A stretch of 64,000 nt of DNA. Source: Ctena decussata (lineage: Eukaryota > Mollusca > Bivalvia > Lucinida > Lucinidae). The DNA lies in assembly GCA_963989385.1 (NCBI GenBank), contig OZ022502.1, positions 47,919,454 through 47,983,453 of the forward strand, given 5' to 3'. This document shows, piece by piece, positions 22,963-34,800 of the stretch. Both the position numbers and the translations under genes were made by a program. The notes under the pieces are model-generated. The model saw only the letters and a program-made list of their open reading frames with translations, was not told the DNA's origin and searched no databases. How positions within the stretch are numbered: the first letter of the stretch is position 1; each line of letters opens with the position of its first letter.

Positions 22963-24394
22963 TATATCCCCCGCCGAAGTGGCCCTGATTTGTTTACGGT
23001 TGTTTTAAGTTTCATAAAATTTTAAGTTTCATAAAATTTTGTTCACTGGTTACTTAGGAGGCTGAACTTGTGGATTGTACATAAAATCAAGGGCAATATC
23101 TCTGGGATGAGTAAGGCATAAGCTGAAGCTGTTCTTCTTAAACACTTGCCTCAGCATCACTGCACTATAAGGATACATTCTAAATTTGGTTACAAGAAAG
23201 TTTGTTTGTCAGCACCCTACTAATGGCCAATTTGTGGATTTTAAATCAATTCAATTGCATTAAATCATGCACTACTGAAGAGATTATGACAAAACTTAAT
23301 GTGCACTGCCTTGTCATGACAATATATAATTATTTAAAGTGTCATGAAATTCCATTATTGGTTACTTAGTTATGACTCAATTTGTTGATTTTAAACCAAT
23401 TCAAGGGCAATAACTCATTGCTTACTGAAGCAATTCCGACAAACTGTAAGATGCACCAATGTGTTATGGTGATACATATTGTGTATAACTTTCATAGAAT
23501 TCTATTCATTGATAAGTTGGTTATGGCTGGAAATGGCAATCTCACATTGATCCAAGGGCAATAATTCATGCACTTTTGATGCCATTCTGATGAAACTTTA
23601 TGTGCATATCCACTTTATGGTGATCAATGCATAATTATTCAGTTTAAATTTCATGAAGTATTGGTTACTTGGTTATGGCTCATTTCACTGCTTTTAAGTC
23701 AATTAAAGGGCATTAACTCATGCATTATTGAATCCAGTCTGAGGAAACTTCATGTGCATCAGCACATTATAGTGATATATATCTATTTTAAGTTTCATGA
23801 AATTCCGTCCAGTGGTTACTTAGTTATGGCTCCGGATGGACAGACAGAAGGACGGATGGGTCAATTAAAGGGCAATAACTCATGCAGTACTGAATCCAGT
23901 TTGAGGAAACTTCATGTGCATCAACACATTATAGTGATATATTTTTATTTTAAGTTTCATGAAATTCCGCCCAGTGGTTACTTAGTTAAGGCTCATTTCA
24001 TTGATTTCAATTTAATTAAAGGGCAATAACTCATGCATTACTGAAGCCAGTCTGATGAAACTTCATGTGCCGCAGCGCGTTATAGTGATATATATTTATT
24101 TTAAGTTTCAAGAAATTCCGCTCAGTGGTTACTTAGTTATGGATCATTTCATTGATTTTAAGCCAACGAAGGGGCAATAACTCATGCATTCCTGAAGCCA
24201 GTCTGATGAAACTTCATGTGCCGCAGCGCATTATAGTCATTAGTGGTATATATTTATTTTAAGTTTCATGAAATTCCGTACAGTGGTTACTTAGTTATGG
24301 CTCCGGACGGACGGACGGAATGATGGACGGACAGACAGAAGGACGGACGGACGGACATGGAGAAACCTATATCCCTCCGCCTTTGGCGGGGGAT
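22963..24394 (+). mobile_element. Array element, ~151-bp units, CCCCCGCC ends
   Basis: It starts TATATCCCCCGCCGAAG and ends in the hairpin ATCCCTCCGCC-TTT-GGCGGGGGAT. Between them lie about eight units of ~151 bp (GGGCAATAACTC landmarks near 23,405, 23,556, 23,708, 23,870, 24,021 and 24,172). (GGAC/ACGG)n runs are found at about 23,832-23,858 and 24,304-24,356. The terminal palindrome repeats the start in inverse. The layout is like that at 39,639-40,833. No protein is encoded. Confidence 0.7.
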
Positions 24395-24487
24395 AAAAAG
24401 TTTGCTTTCTTGAGAAGAAAGTAAGCAAGTTCTTTCCTTTTAGTAACCCCTCAATGTTAACTCCTTTGTTGTCCAAGGAAGCAAACG

Positions 24488-24725
24488 TGAAGCTGCAACA
24501 CGTGAAAACCAACAATGTGGTTGTGCACCCAGTGCAGACTCAGATCAGCCTGGGGATCCGCCCAGTCTGATCAGAGTCTTCACTGTCCGCATGGAGGTAG
24601 CTTAGACCCTTAGCTACCCTTTAAGCACTTAGCTAAAAGTCTGAGCGGACCAGTCGGATGCCCAGGCTGATCTGAGTCTGCGCTGGGCGCACAACGACAT
24701 TGTTGGTTTTCTTGTGTCGCGGCTC
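24488..24725. mobile_element. TGAGCCGCG palindromic MITE, copy C
   Basis: The right end TGTCGCGGCTCA (24,714-24,725) is intact and the left end is degraded (GAAGCTGCAACACG). The interior is a near-complete hairpin with CAGCCTGGGGATCCGCC facing GGATGCCCAGGCTG. Confidence 0.8.
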
Positions 24726-24774
24726 ATTTATGAAAATGGAGGTGTAGCCATTTACCTTATTCACTACAAAGGGG

Positions 24775-24939
24775 AGGAGCGGCTGTAGTGTAGTGGACAA
24801 CACTCCGGACTACCAATCCAGGGATCGCAAGTTCGAACCCCCGCTTCTCCGGTCTTTCGGATGAGACTTTAAACCGAGGTCCCGTCTCCATATGACTTCG
24901 TTGTTGGTGGGACGTTAAACCCGAGTTCACTCACTCACT
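24775..24939 (+). mobile_element. tRNA-derived SINE, type 3, with 13-bp TSD
   Basis: The tRNA-like head (about 24,773-24,850) has box A (TAGTGTAGTGG) and box B (AGTTCGAACCC) and closing acceptor arms. The body contains GATGAGACTTTAAACCGAGG and ends with (TCAC)n. CACTACAAAGGGG occurs on both sides (24,762-24,774 and 24,940-24,952) as a target duplication. The GTTAAACC-type body resembles the widely shared Meta-type SINE core, which is a guess. Confidence 0.85.
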
Positions 24940-24944
24940 CACTA

Positions 24945-27562
24945 CAAAGGGGGGGGGGGGTTAAATAAGGTGGGTTTTCTGCATCCTACCAAAGTTTTAT
25001 TTTTTTGACTGATGGTATACTCCAGTGTGTCTAGTTTATTGAACCATATGTGACTTTGGTCGGAAAGCCCTAATTACTGAGCTATGGGTCTACAGAAGTG
25101 GATGGGGTAATTTAACATGGTTTTAGCTGGTCTTGTAAAAATGGTCTCATTTGGTAGAAGAGTATAACAGACAGACAGTATTTGATAAAATGAATAACAG
25201 AACATCTAAAATGTATTTCCATATCATTTTACTTGGTTTAACTGGAACATATGTGTTCAAAAAAGACTTCCTTTGGCATTCATCATTTTTTGCTATTTTT
25301 GTCCTCTATTTTCAATATTTCTTTGCATCATTGCTAAATAAACTGACCAGTAATCATCAAATTCACGTCTAGGAAGCACCTTGACCAGTACCATTCAATG
25401 AAGTGATCAGAATTTCACAATGACCTAGTTTTCATGGTTGACTGAACACATAAACTTGCTTAGAAGATGGTTATATTCAATTTTATGACCTAGAATTACG
25501 AAACTTTGGTCAAATTAATATCTTAACTGCTATATTATGCCCCGCACCTCCACCATTAAAGGTGAAAGAATACATACTGGCTTCAGTTCACATGAACAAC
25601 ATGGCCACAATGCCCAAATAAGGTAAAATCCTTTAAAAATCTTCTTCTTAACAAGACCTGTCCCCGTACAGGATAGCTCGCCTGCAGTGCCTTGCCCATT
25701 ACATAAAAAAAGTTTGACGTAAAACTTTAAAGTGTGACGCTAACGCCCACGCCGACGTCAGAGTGACAACAATAGCTCCCTGTACTTTCGTAGAGGCGAG
25801 CTAAAACCCAGTTGACCAATTGCCTTGAGACTTGGTAAGTAGCATCGGGTACTCAAGTTCTTCCAAGATTGTTCAAATGATGACCTTGAATTGACCTTGA
25901 CCTTTTTATGGCAAGGTCAAATATTGGAAAATGATCATGGGAAGTTTTGAAGAATTTGGCTTAAAAATTGGTATATACAGTTGACTTAATGACATGGCCA
26001 CAACATGGCCACAAATCCCATATATGGTGAAAACCTTTAAAAATTTTCTTCTTAAGAACCATGAAATTATATGTTCTAGCATTTTCCCATATTTGACCAT
26101 GTCGCAAAAAAGGTCAAGGTAAACCTAAGGTCATCATATGAACAGTCTTGGAAGTACTCTAATACTCCATCCTACTTACCAAGTTTCAAGGCCATCGGTG
26201 TATTGGTTCTGGAGAAGAAAATATTAAAGGTTTATACCATAAATGGGTATGGCGGCCACGTTGGACATGTGACCTGGGACGTCGGTTGAACGAATATTTG
26301 TTCAATCAACCCCTGGAGGCTGTATATGAAATGTGTTTAAAATAATAATTGACCCTTTGGCTTTCGAGGAAATGTCTGAAAATGTCAAAATATGAGAGAC
26401 ATGGGTCAAAGGTCAAAGAATGACCTGGACCTCTTGTACTCATAATTCTTCATGACCGCAATAAGACAACTGTTTATACCAATCTTTTAGCCAAAATCTT
26501 CAAAACTTCCCGTGAAATCTGATATTCTAGCATTTTCCAATATTTGATCTTGCAGTAAAAATGTCAAGGTCAATTCAAGGTCATCATTTGAACAATCTTG
26601 GAAGAACTTGAGTACCTGATGCTACTTACGAAGTCTCAAGGCCATTGGTTGACTGGTTCTTAAGAAGAAGATTTTAAAAGGTTTTTACCGTATAAGGGGC
26701 ATTGTGGCCATGTCATTAAGTCAACTGTTTACACCAATTTTTAAGCCAAAATTGCCGTAAAAAATGTCAAGGTCAATTCAAGGTCACCATTTGAACAATC
26801 TTGGAAGAACTTGAGTACCTGATGCTACTTACCAAGTTTCAAGGCTATTGGTCAACTGTTTTTTTTAAGAAGAAGATTTTTAATGGTTTTTACCATATAT
26901 GGGCATGTGGCCATGTTGATCATGTTACCTGAAGCCAGTATGTATTCTCTCACCTTCAGTGGCGGGGGAGTGGGGCATAATATAGCAGTTAAGATATTAT
27001 GTGACCAAAGTTTCGTAATTCTAGGTCATAAAATTGAATATAACCATCTTCCAAGCAAGTTTATGTGTTCAGTCAACCATGTATACTAGGTCATTGTAAA
27101 ATTCTGATCACATCATTGAATGGTCTGGTCAAGGTGCTTCCTAGACATGAGTTTGATGATTACTGGTCAGTTTATTTAGCAATGGTGCCAAGAAATATTG
27201 AAAATAGAGGACAAAAATAGCAAAAAATGATGAATGCCAAAGGAAGTCTTTTTTTAACACATATGTTCAAATTAAACCAAATAAAATGATATGGAAATAC
27301 ATTTTAGATGTTCTGTTAATCATTTTATCAAACACTGTCCGTCTGTTGTACTCTTCTACCAAATGAGATCATTTTTACAAGACCAGCTACAACCATGTTG
27401 AATTACCCCATCCACTTCTGTGGACCCATAGCTCAGTAACTAGGGCTTTCCGACCAAAGTCAAATATGGTTCAATAAACTAGACACACTGAAGTACACCA
27501 TCAGTCAAAAAAATAAAACTTTGGTAGGATGCAGAAAACCCACCTTATTGATACCCCCTTTA
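24945..27562. mobile_element. 2.6-kb fold-back element with very long arms
   Basis: The left ~680 bp (24,945-25,640) reappear inverted in the right ~680 bp (26,885-27,562). Left AAGGTGGGTTTTCTGCATCC matches the inverse of right GGATGCAGAAAACCCACCTT, and matching blocks recur in order along both arms. The middle holds more inverted and direct repeats, including AAGGTCA(T/C)CATTTGAACAA near 26,577 and 26,781 and its inverse near 25,870. No transposase frame is visible; arms differ by scattered substitutions. Confidence 0.75.
25648..25806 (+). mobile_element. Short insertion sharing a GGCGAGCTAAAA tail
   Basis: This segment interrupts the left arm of the fold-back element and is absent from the right arm. 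Its 3' part (CGCCGACGTC, GTGACAACAATAG, AGGCGAGCTAAAA) is also present at about 19,060-19,128 and in the duplicate at about 45,882-45,950. It looks like a SINE or a truncated LINE tail of one family. Confidence 0.6.
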
Positions 27563-28515
27563 TTTCCCCCTAAGACGCCAGAAACAGCAGATTACAAAAT
27601 TTATGTCTGCAAAATGTCAAAAAGAAATATTCGACCAAGCTTTATTAATTTGGGAATTAGACAGCAAATTCAGCAATTTTAATTTCTGGTCATTTAAGTT
27701 TTAAAATTGAAGTAAACAAACCACTGCTGATTCTAATATAACTTATCTATTGAAAAGTTAAGTGAAGCATTGCTTTCTCCACCTAACATACCATTTTAGA
27801 TGTTTGGGTTCAACCATTAATCCACCCTTTTATGTTGTGCTGTATCTCTACGCCATTGCCTTTTATTACTTTGTTGTACATGTTACTCATATGTCACTTT
27901 GTGACCTGAGCTTAATAAAGTTGAGTTGAGTTGAGTTGAATTAATGACAAGCAGCTGCGTTATGGTAACTGAATTACTAACATAGAGCATACATTTGAGT
28001 TTCTGCAAAAGTCCACGTACTTACAGTCTCATTTACTGGCATTATCTACAGCTACAAAATAATAACGAGATCATTAAACATTCTAATCTATGGTTAAATA
28101 TTGCATCAAACGGTTCCTTCTCTCTCTTGTTTTCTTGTTGCGCTCCGTCCTTTCTTAATTCTGAAATAGTGACTTACAGGATCGATGAATGCATACACTT
28201 GAAATCATGGGCAGCAACTCTGGGATTTTCATTTTTATCCCCTTGTTTTACTTTACTCCCTTCCCAACTGGGTTCAGTTCGGGATCATATACTCATTTAA
28301 AAGCAAATTCTTTCTTTGTTTCGGAAGGACTATTTCGTCCAGGGAAACAGTCATCAGGAGGAATGCCCTTTTGCTTTATGCAAATAGTGTAGACTGTGAT
28401 CAGACGCCGCGCTTGGCTTCGTGTGATCTAGGTCTGCACTGTTTGCCTCTGTCCTCTTTGTGGGCCGCTAGGCACTATACATGAGTTAAAGGATGAATAG
28501 TCAAGTAAATAAATA
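27563..28515. other. 3' flank of NT5E-like gene with LINE tail
   Basis: The sequence downstream of the stop codon at 28,516 should hold the gene's 3' UTR; I cannot fix the polyadenylation site. A LINE 3' tail with AATAAA and (GTTGA)n lies at about 27,770-27,945 on the plus strand. A fragment of a GATCAGACGCCG hairpin repeat lies at 28,390-28,450. Confidence 0.4.
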
Positions 28516-28802
28516 TCACAGATAAAATAAAAAAAATGAAAGGAAAAGAAGTGGTAACGTGAGATTCAAGTAAGCTGCTACATTTGTTCTCGTGTCTGGG
28601 CATCTGTGGACAATAATAGGATGCCCCGTTGTCGGACCTGGCTGACTCTCAGTTGACGTCATCGTGTCCTGTGGTGACGTCGATGCAATAGTAGTATCAG
28701 CTCGTGACGTAGAGTTGACGAATTTTATCCTGCCCTCAGTTTCAGGAAATACTAATGGATGACTTTCAAGGTACGCTGTCAGAACGTCGACATCAAGTGA
28801 AT
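28516..28802 (-). CDS. NT5E: NT5E-like exon 9 of visible set: C-terminus and GPI signal
   Basis: Acceptor TATAG ends just above 28,802; stop TGA is at 28,516-28,518. It encodes VDVLTAYLESHPLVF and EGRIKF, the conserved end of the nucleotide-binding domain. About 45 Ser/Thr/Pro-rich residues follow, then NLTLPLLFLSFFLFYL, a hydrophobic tail with no charge after it, as expected for a GPI attachment signal. The Ser/Thr-rich segment would act as a stalk and is longer than in CD73. Confidence 0.9.
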
Positions 28803-31800
28803 CTATAAGAAACAAAATGGAATTCTAATGCACTTCCGAATGTAACGCGACGTTTGATTGGATAACGTCAAAACATTGCGACACTATATCCTGTGATATA
28901 CTTTGCAAACCCAACGTCATCATAAAACGTCACTTCTCATTGGTTGACGTCTGCTTTTACGTTGCCGAAAGCGCTCACGATGGGTGCAAAAAATACACAT
29001 CGAAATGTGAATATGTGAAAAGGGCATTAGAATGGGGATAACTGTTTTAAAAATTGTCATTTGAGGAGGTAAATCGTCAGTTTTATGGTCGCAAATTGAA
29101 TTTGACGGCTCCGCTCACGCGTCGCCGTAAAACCAAATTTCCCACCATAAAACCAACGATTTACCTCACCAAATGATAATTTTGAGTACAGTTATCCCAC
29201 AAGTGATTTCAAATATAACTCTTTTTCTTCCTTTGAAGTTATTAAATACTTTTTTCAGGGTGGCCTAAAGCAATTCCACCATTGTCATTTTAGCTACCCT
29301 TCCAAATGGGGTCAACTATAAAATGAATGTCTAAGTGCTGCTATGGGATGATTTATGTAATTTCCAGGCTTTCAAGTGACCCTAAAATTCCTAAAAAATG
29401 CTAATTTTTTTAGGCTTCCCTAAAATTCCTAAAAAAACACTCAAAAAGGGACAAATTCCTAAAAAAGCCCTTATTTTTTTTAAATTGTCCCTAATTTTTG
29501 GTATTTTCTGTCTGAACTTAAAAGAATTTTTGAACAAAGTCATGCAATTACTGAATCTATAGGAAGGAGCTGTGTGAAAACATTTGTAAGGCACCAGGCT
29601 ATGTAATACAATATGATGAAACAATAACTCACAGGCCAGAAAACAGATGGATGTTTTAGTTAGGTACTGGTCAGAAGCAAAAGGAGAAGTTGTGGTTCAG
29701 TTCTTAAAGGCAATACTGTTTGGAGATGCCAAAGGTAATACTGTGTCAAAAGCTGTTCTTGGTGCACATCAGGAAGCAGGCTACCAAGTACCTCTATCAA
29801 AGTTGCTAAATCTTGGCTCTGATAGCCCAAATGTAAATCAGACTATTTGGAGCAATATCAATGAAGAATTGAAGGTACATGTACTAGGATTACCAGGTCT
29901 ATTACCATTCATTTCATGTAACATGCATGTGGTGCATAATTCTTTCAGAGAAGGTCAAAGTGTATGGCAAATCATGATTCTCAATCATCAGAACAGCTAG
30001 CAGTAGATCTATTCTACTTTTTTAAGAGATCCCCCTGCAAAAGAGAAGACTTCTGATATAGAAATGGAGCTTGGGTTTGATGAGGAGCTGTTTATTAGGC
30101 ATGTACAGTGCAGGAGGTTGACTCTTATCTCAGCTTTGAAAAGGAAGTCAAAAACTTTGAGCCCTTGTGTTCCTGAAGGAATTACCTAAGACAGCTACCC
30201 AGAACAAGACAATCAGACTTCTTGAGGAGAACGAAACCTACAGCCGTATCTGTCGTATGTTAAAAGCACCAGCCACTCTGATACAGATGAATTTCTGATA
30301 AGCCTTGAACCCCTGTAGGACACGTTTCTAATTTCTATTTCAAAGGGAAGACCCATTGATACATATTCTGTATTCAGAGATGAAAGATCTACTAAAGACT
30401 TTCATGCTCAAGTTCCTGAAGAATTCTGTTGTGTCAGTGCAGAACACTGGAAAGAAACTCCTTGAAGTGGATATTGAAGAGAGAGATAGGACAGTCCACA
30501 AAGTAGCTGTTAGATAAGAAGAAAGACCTTGCAAAGACAGAGCTGATGAACATGAGAAAGTTTTATCAGACAGTTACTCAGTTCTTGCAGAAAAGACTTC
30601 CTCTGAATTATGAAATCCTAAGGGATATCACCTGTCTGCATCCATCAATACAAAAATCAGAGTCTGAAAGCAAAAGGATCAGAAATATTGCCTTGAAAGT
30701 GTCTCAGATTATACTGGAAAGTCTAGTGGCTCAGGTAACAGATGAATGGAAGCTGTATTCACTGCAGGAAATACCAGACTCCTGGTCTTATGACAGAGAA
30801 TCAAGTGAGTTAAGGATTGACTTCTACTGGAATAAGGTGTTACAGACAAAGAAGCAAGATGAGAGAAAGAAGTATGACATTCTTGCCAAGCTAGTCAAAA
30901 CAATCCTGTGTTTGGCACATGACAATGCTGAGGTAGAAAGAAGTCTTTCTGAAAACAAGAAACTGTTGACAAAAGAGAGATTTATAATCAGAATAAGTTT
31001 TGGAAGTCAGTAATATTATCTATATATTTTGTCAGTCTCGAAACAAAATATTGATAACTGCCTTATCATTTATTTTTGCCATGTTGTTTACAAAGGGGTG
31101 GCTAATAAGGTTGTAGTAGGTTTTCTCTATAATAGTGAAAAAAGGTATTTATCAACATTTCATATCAAAACAAGTCCCTAAGTTTTGTTTATGTATCCCT
31201 GATTTTCCTAATTTAGCCCTTATTTTTGGCAAAAATAGCCCTAATTTTTTGCAAAAATAGTCCTAATTTTAGCCCTATTTTTTTGCCAAATAGTGCTTGA
31301 AAGCCTGAATTTCTTCCAAAAGTAATACTGGTGGCGGATGACATTGCCTGCAACAGCTTCAGAGACAAACTCGTTCAACGTAGGCCTATTGTCATAGGAA
31401 CACCTGTAATATGGTTAGTAAGCTTTTTAAAGGCGAGAGAAACCTTTTTCTAAAATACGCATTAATGACCAATCCTAGCGGTCTTTAATGGTATGATCAC
31501 ATTCACCATATTTATTTAGTTGTTAGTCGATTTAGTATATAATTTGTTTTTGGGGTTTTTTTTATGAAAATAGTCACAGTGATTCTGGCATCGATCCTAG
31601 CTTATGAGCCGCGACATGACAAAACCAACAAAGTGGCATGTGCGCCAAGCGATGACTCAGATCAGACTGGGCATCCGCCCAGTCTGATCAGAGCGTTTGC
31701 TGTCCGCAATGAAGCAAGCTAAGACCCTTAGCTACCCTTTAAGCGCACGACGAAGACTGTTCAGGCATCCGCCCAGTCTGATCAGAGCGTTTGCTGTCCG

Positions 31801-34800
31801 CATGAAGCTAGCTAAGACCCTTAGCTACCCTTTAAGCGCACGACGAAGACTCTGTTCAGACTGGGCGGATGCCCAGGCTGATCTGAGTATTAGCTGGGTG
31901 CACATGCCACTTTGTTGGCTGTGTCGTATCGCGGCTCAATTATGTAAGTTGGTTTATTTCAGAATAGAAGTAGTGACCTTGACCTTGAGCCCGATACCTT
32001 GACGAATGAACTAGTTCGAAACTCAACAAATTATTACTTACCAAGTCCCAAAATCCCATGTACATGTCATATAATGAAGCAGTGCAGTGGTGAGAAGGTT
32101 CTTTTTCTTCTTAGATAGCAACAAAGATCTTAACCCTGATACTGGCATCTTAATAAACAAACTTCTCCCAGATATCAGCGTGCCTAACATATAAAATTCA
32201 TTCATAAATGGTTACCAGAGCAGTGGCCTTTTTTTAACCTTGATTTTTTTACCTAAGCACCATGAAGCCTGAGCTCGTACAGGTCATTATCACACTTTAT
32301 GTAATTCCAAAATTCAAGCCGTTATAGTGTGTTGTGTTGTGTTATTGTTTAACGTCCACGGTCAACAGCTATGGTCATGTCGGGACGGTCGGTTAACCTA
32401 ACCACACTATTCTTGGGCAGGCTTAGACCTCCTAAGCGGTTAACGAGTACTAAGTGAACTTACTTTCCCCAGTAACTGACAACTTCCCTTCTTTAATCAG
32501 CGGAAGGAGAAATGTAAGTACGTGGCCGGACCGGGTATCGAACCCAGGACATCTGGCTTATAAGTCAGACGCCCTACCGATTGCGCTATGCGGCCCGGCA
32601 AGTCGTTGTATGTTCGTAATATGCCTTCATCAAATCAAACAGTTTTACTTACTGAGTGTAGGCGGTCGGGTGGTGCGATGGTGCTGCGTTTAACTTACAG
32701 TGCCGGGGCGTCCTACTGATTTGGATGATAGTAGGGCAAGGGCCTACTGTACTTGCAGTAGGTGGGGTGGGGTTGTTTGGACATTTTTTCTCTCGTATAT
32801 CATTTCTCTATTCTTTCTCCCTCTCTCTAGGAGACGGCCCGATATAGACTGAAACACTGTCTCAAAGAGCTGTTAAACCCAAAACAATCAATCAAAACTT
32901 ACTGAGTGAAATTTTGTTGATCATATTGTCTTTAATCGTGTGACCGTCTCCACCACCGATAATAAACGATTGCAACAGAATTTTATATTCTTCGTCGTCG
33001 TCTAAAGGCGAATAGGTAGGAACATTGCAACGTAAACAACGGACGTCAACGGACACTACTCTGCTTCCAGGATCTTTGCTGAGGTCGTACTGCACTCGAG
33101 CTCCTGCAAATGAATGTACATTTCCTTTTGAAGCAAAAAGAAAATAAAAGAAAAAAAACATTCAAATTAACATGGAATAATTAATTCAGCAAATCAGCCT
33201 GCAGATCTACTACAGTCTGTCTCGCCTGTTCAGTATTCAGTACCATTTAATAGCAGTCATGTTATCAATCATGCTACATGTAACCCATTATTTGAAAAAC
33301 AACACTGAGATGTTCGAATTGGTACAAACGTATGAAACCATTACGATCAAATATTGCTTAACTAATAATAGTAAATTAAATATCATAATATTATCACACT
33401 GGGTAGCAAAGTCTCCTTTACAGTGCCCTGCTCTATTTAAGAGGGTCTTGATAAGCTCGTAAATTTTTGAATCGTTTATAGCTCACCAGTCCTAATCCAT
33501 ATATAGTAGGGGATGGGCCTACTGTGCTTGCAAGTAGGGGATGGGCCTACTGTGTTTGCAGTAGATGCGGTTGGGGTTGTTTGCACATTTTCTCTCCCAT
33601 GCCCTATTTAGACTGAAATACTATCTCAAAGGGCGGTTAAGCCCAAAACAACCAACCAACAACACGTTAAGCCATATAAATAGTTCCTTTGGCAATACTG
33701 GTCATCCATACTTATGATCTCTTTGTCATTTTTCTGTGGAGCTGTAGAGTTTCATACTACAAACAGTCGTCATTTTTAGCCGTTGGTAAAATATTTATTC
33801 ATACACATACAAAAATAATGTCATGGTGAGACTATGTATTATCGTCCGTCCGTCTGTCTGTGTTTGACCCACAATGAGAACCGTGACCGAGACATTGCCA
33901 ATAACAGGTACCTGACATTTGGAAGAAGGCGCCCCTTAGATCAGTAGGGTCATACTCCGCAACGGCATGTTCAAAGGCTTGCCGCAGATGAATCCCTTTT
34001 AAGGTTACCAAATCAATAGTGTTTCCGAATGGCTGTATTGTTAGAACATGTCCCTGAGATATCGGACCTGAAATACACAGGCAGATTTTTTTTTATCATA
34101 GTGTCCCGTAAATACGTGTAGACCTAAATCAGACGCCGGAAAACGCGGCGTCTGATCAGGGTCTACACTATTTGCATAGGTCTACACTTACCACATAATA
34201 ATAGTGGGTCTATTTGAGCCACGACACGAGAAACCCTACAAAGTAGTTGTGCGCCCAGCGCAGACGCAGATCAGCCTGGGCATCCCCCCCAGTCCGTTCT
34301 GACTCTTCGTTAAGTGCTTAAAGGGTAGCTAAGGGTCTAAGCTACCTCCATGCGGACAGCGAAGACACTGATCAGATTGGGTGGATGACCAGACTGATCT
34401 GAGTCTGCACTGGGCGCACAACCACTTTGTTGGTTTTGTCACGTCGCGGCTCATTTATACTTTTGTGTGCTGTTCAGTTTTACCATGAACTATCAGAACG
34501 ATCCCAAGGCTATGTTCAAAAAACACGTACTCCAACATTTTGTGCCGGAAACCTGTAAGCAATAGGTGTATTCTAGATAACAGAGGAGGGCAATTTCAGA
34601 TGTGGTGCAAAACAAAACACGATAAGTTCATTACACTGGTTAAAAAACGCGGCGCGGATCGTAAGTGAATCATTATTCATTCAAATCACATGAACAAGAC
34701 AGTCATACGAATAGAATGGTCAAACAATTGGCATAATATATCTAGTATACTATTTTTTTTCTTCCAGAGTGATAGCATACATAAGAATTACCTAAGCCCA

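Noticed and set aside
22963..24394. CRISPR array
   Set aside because: Units are ~150 bp, continuous and diverged, without short identical repeats and unique spacers, and the genome is eukaryotic.
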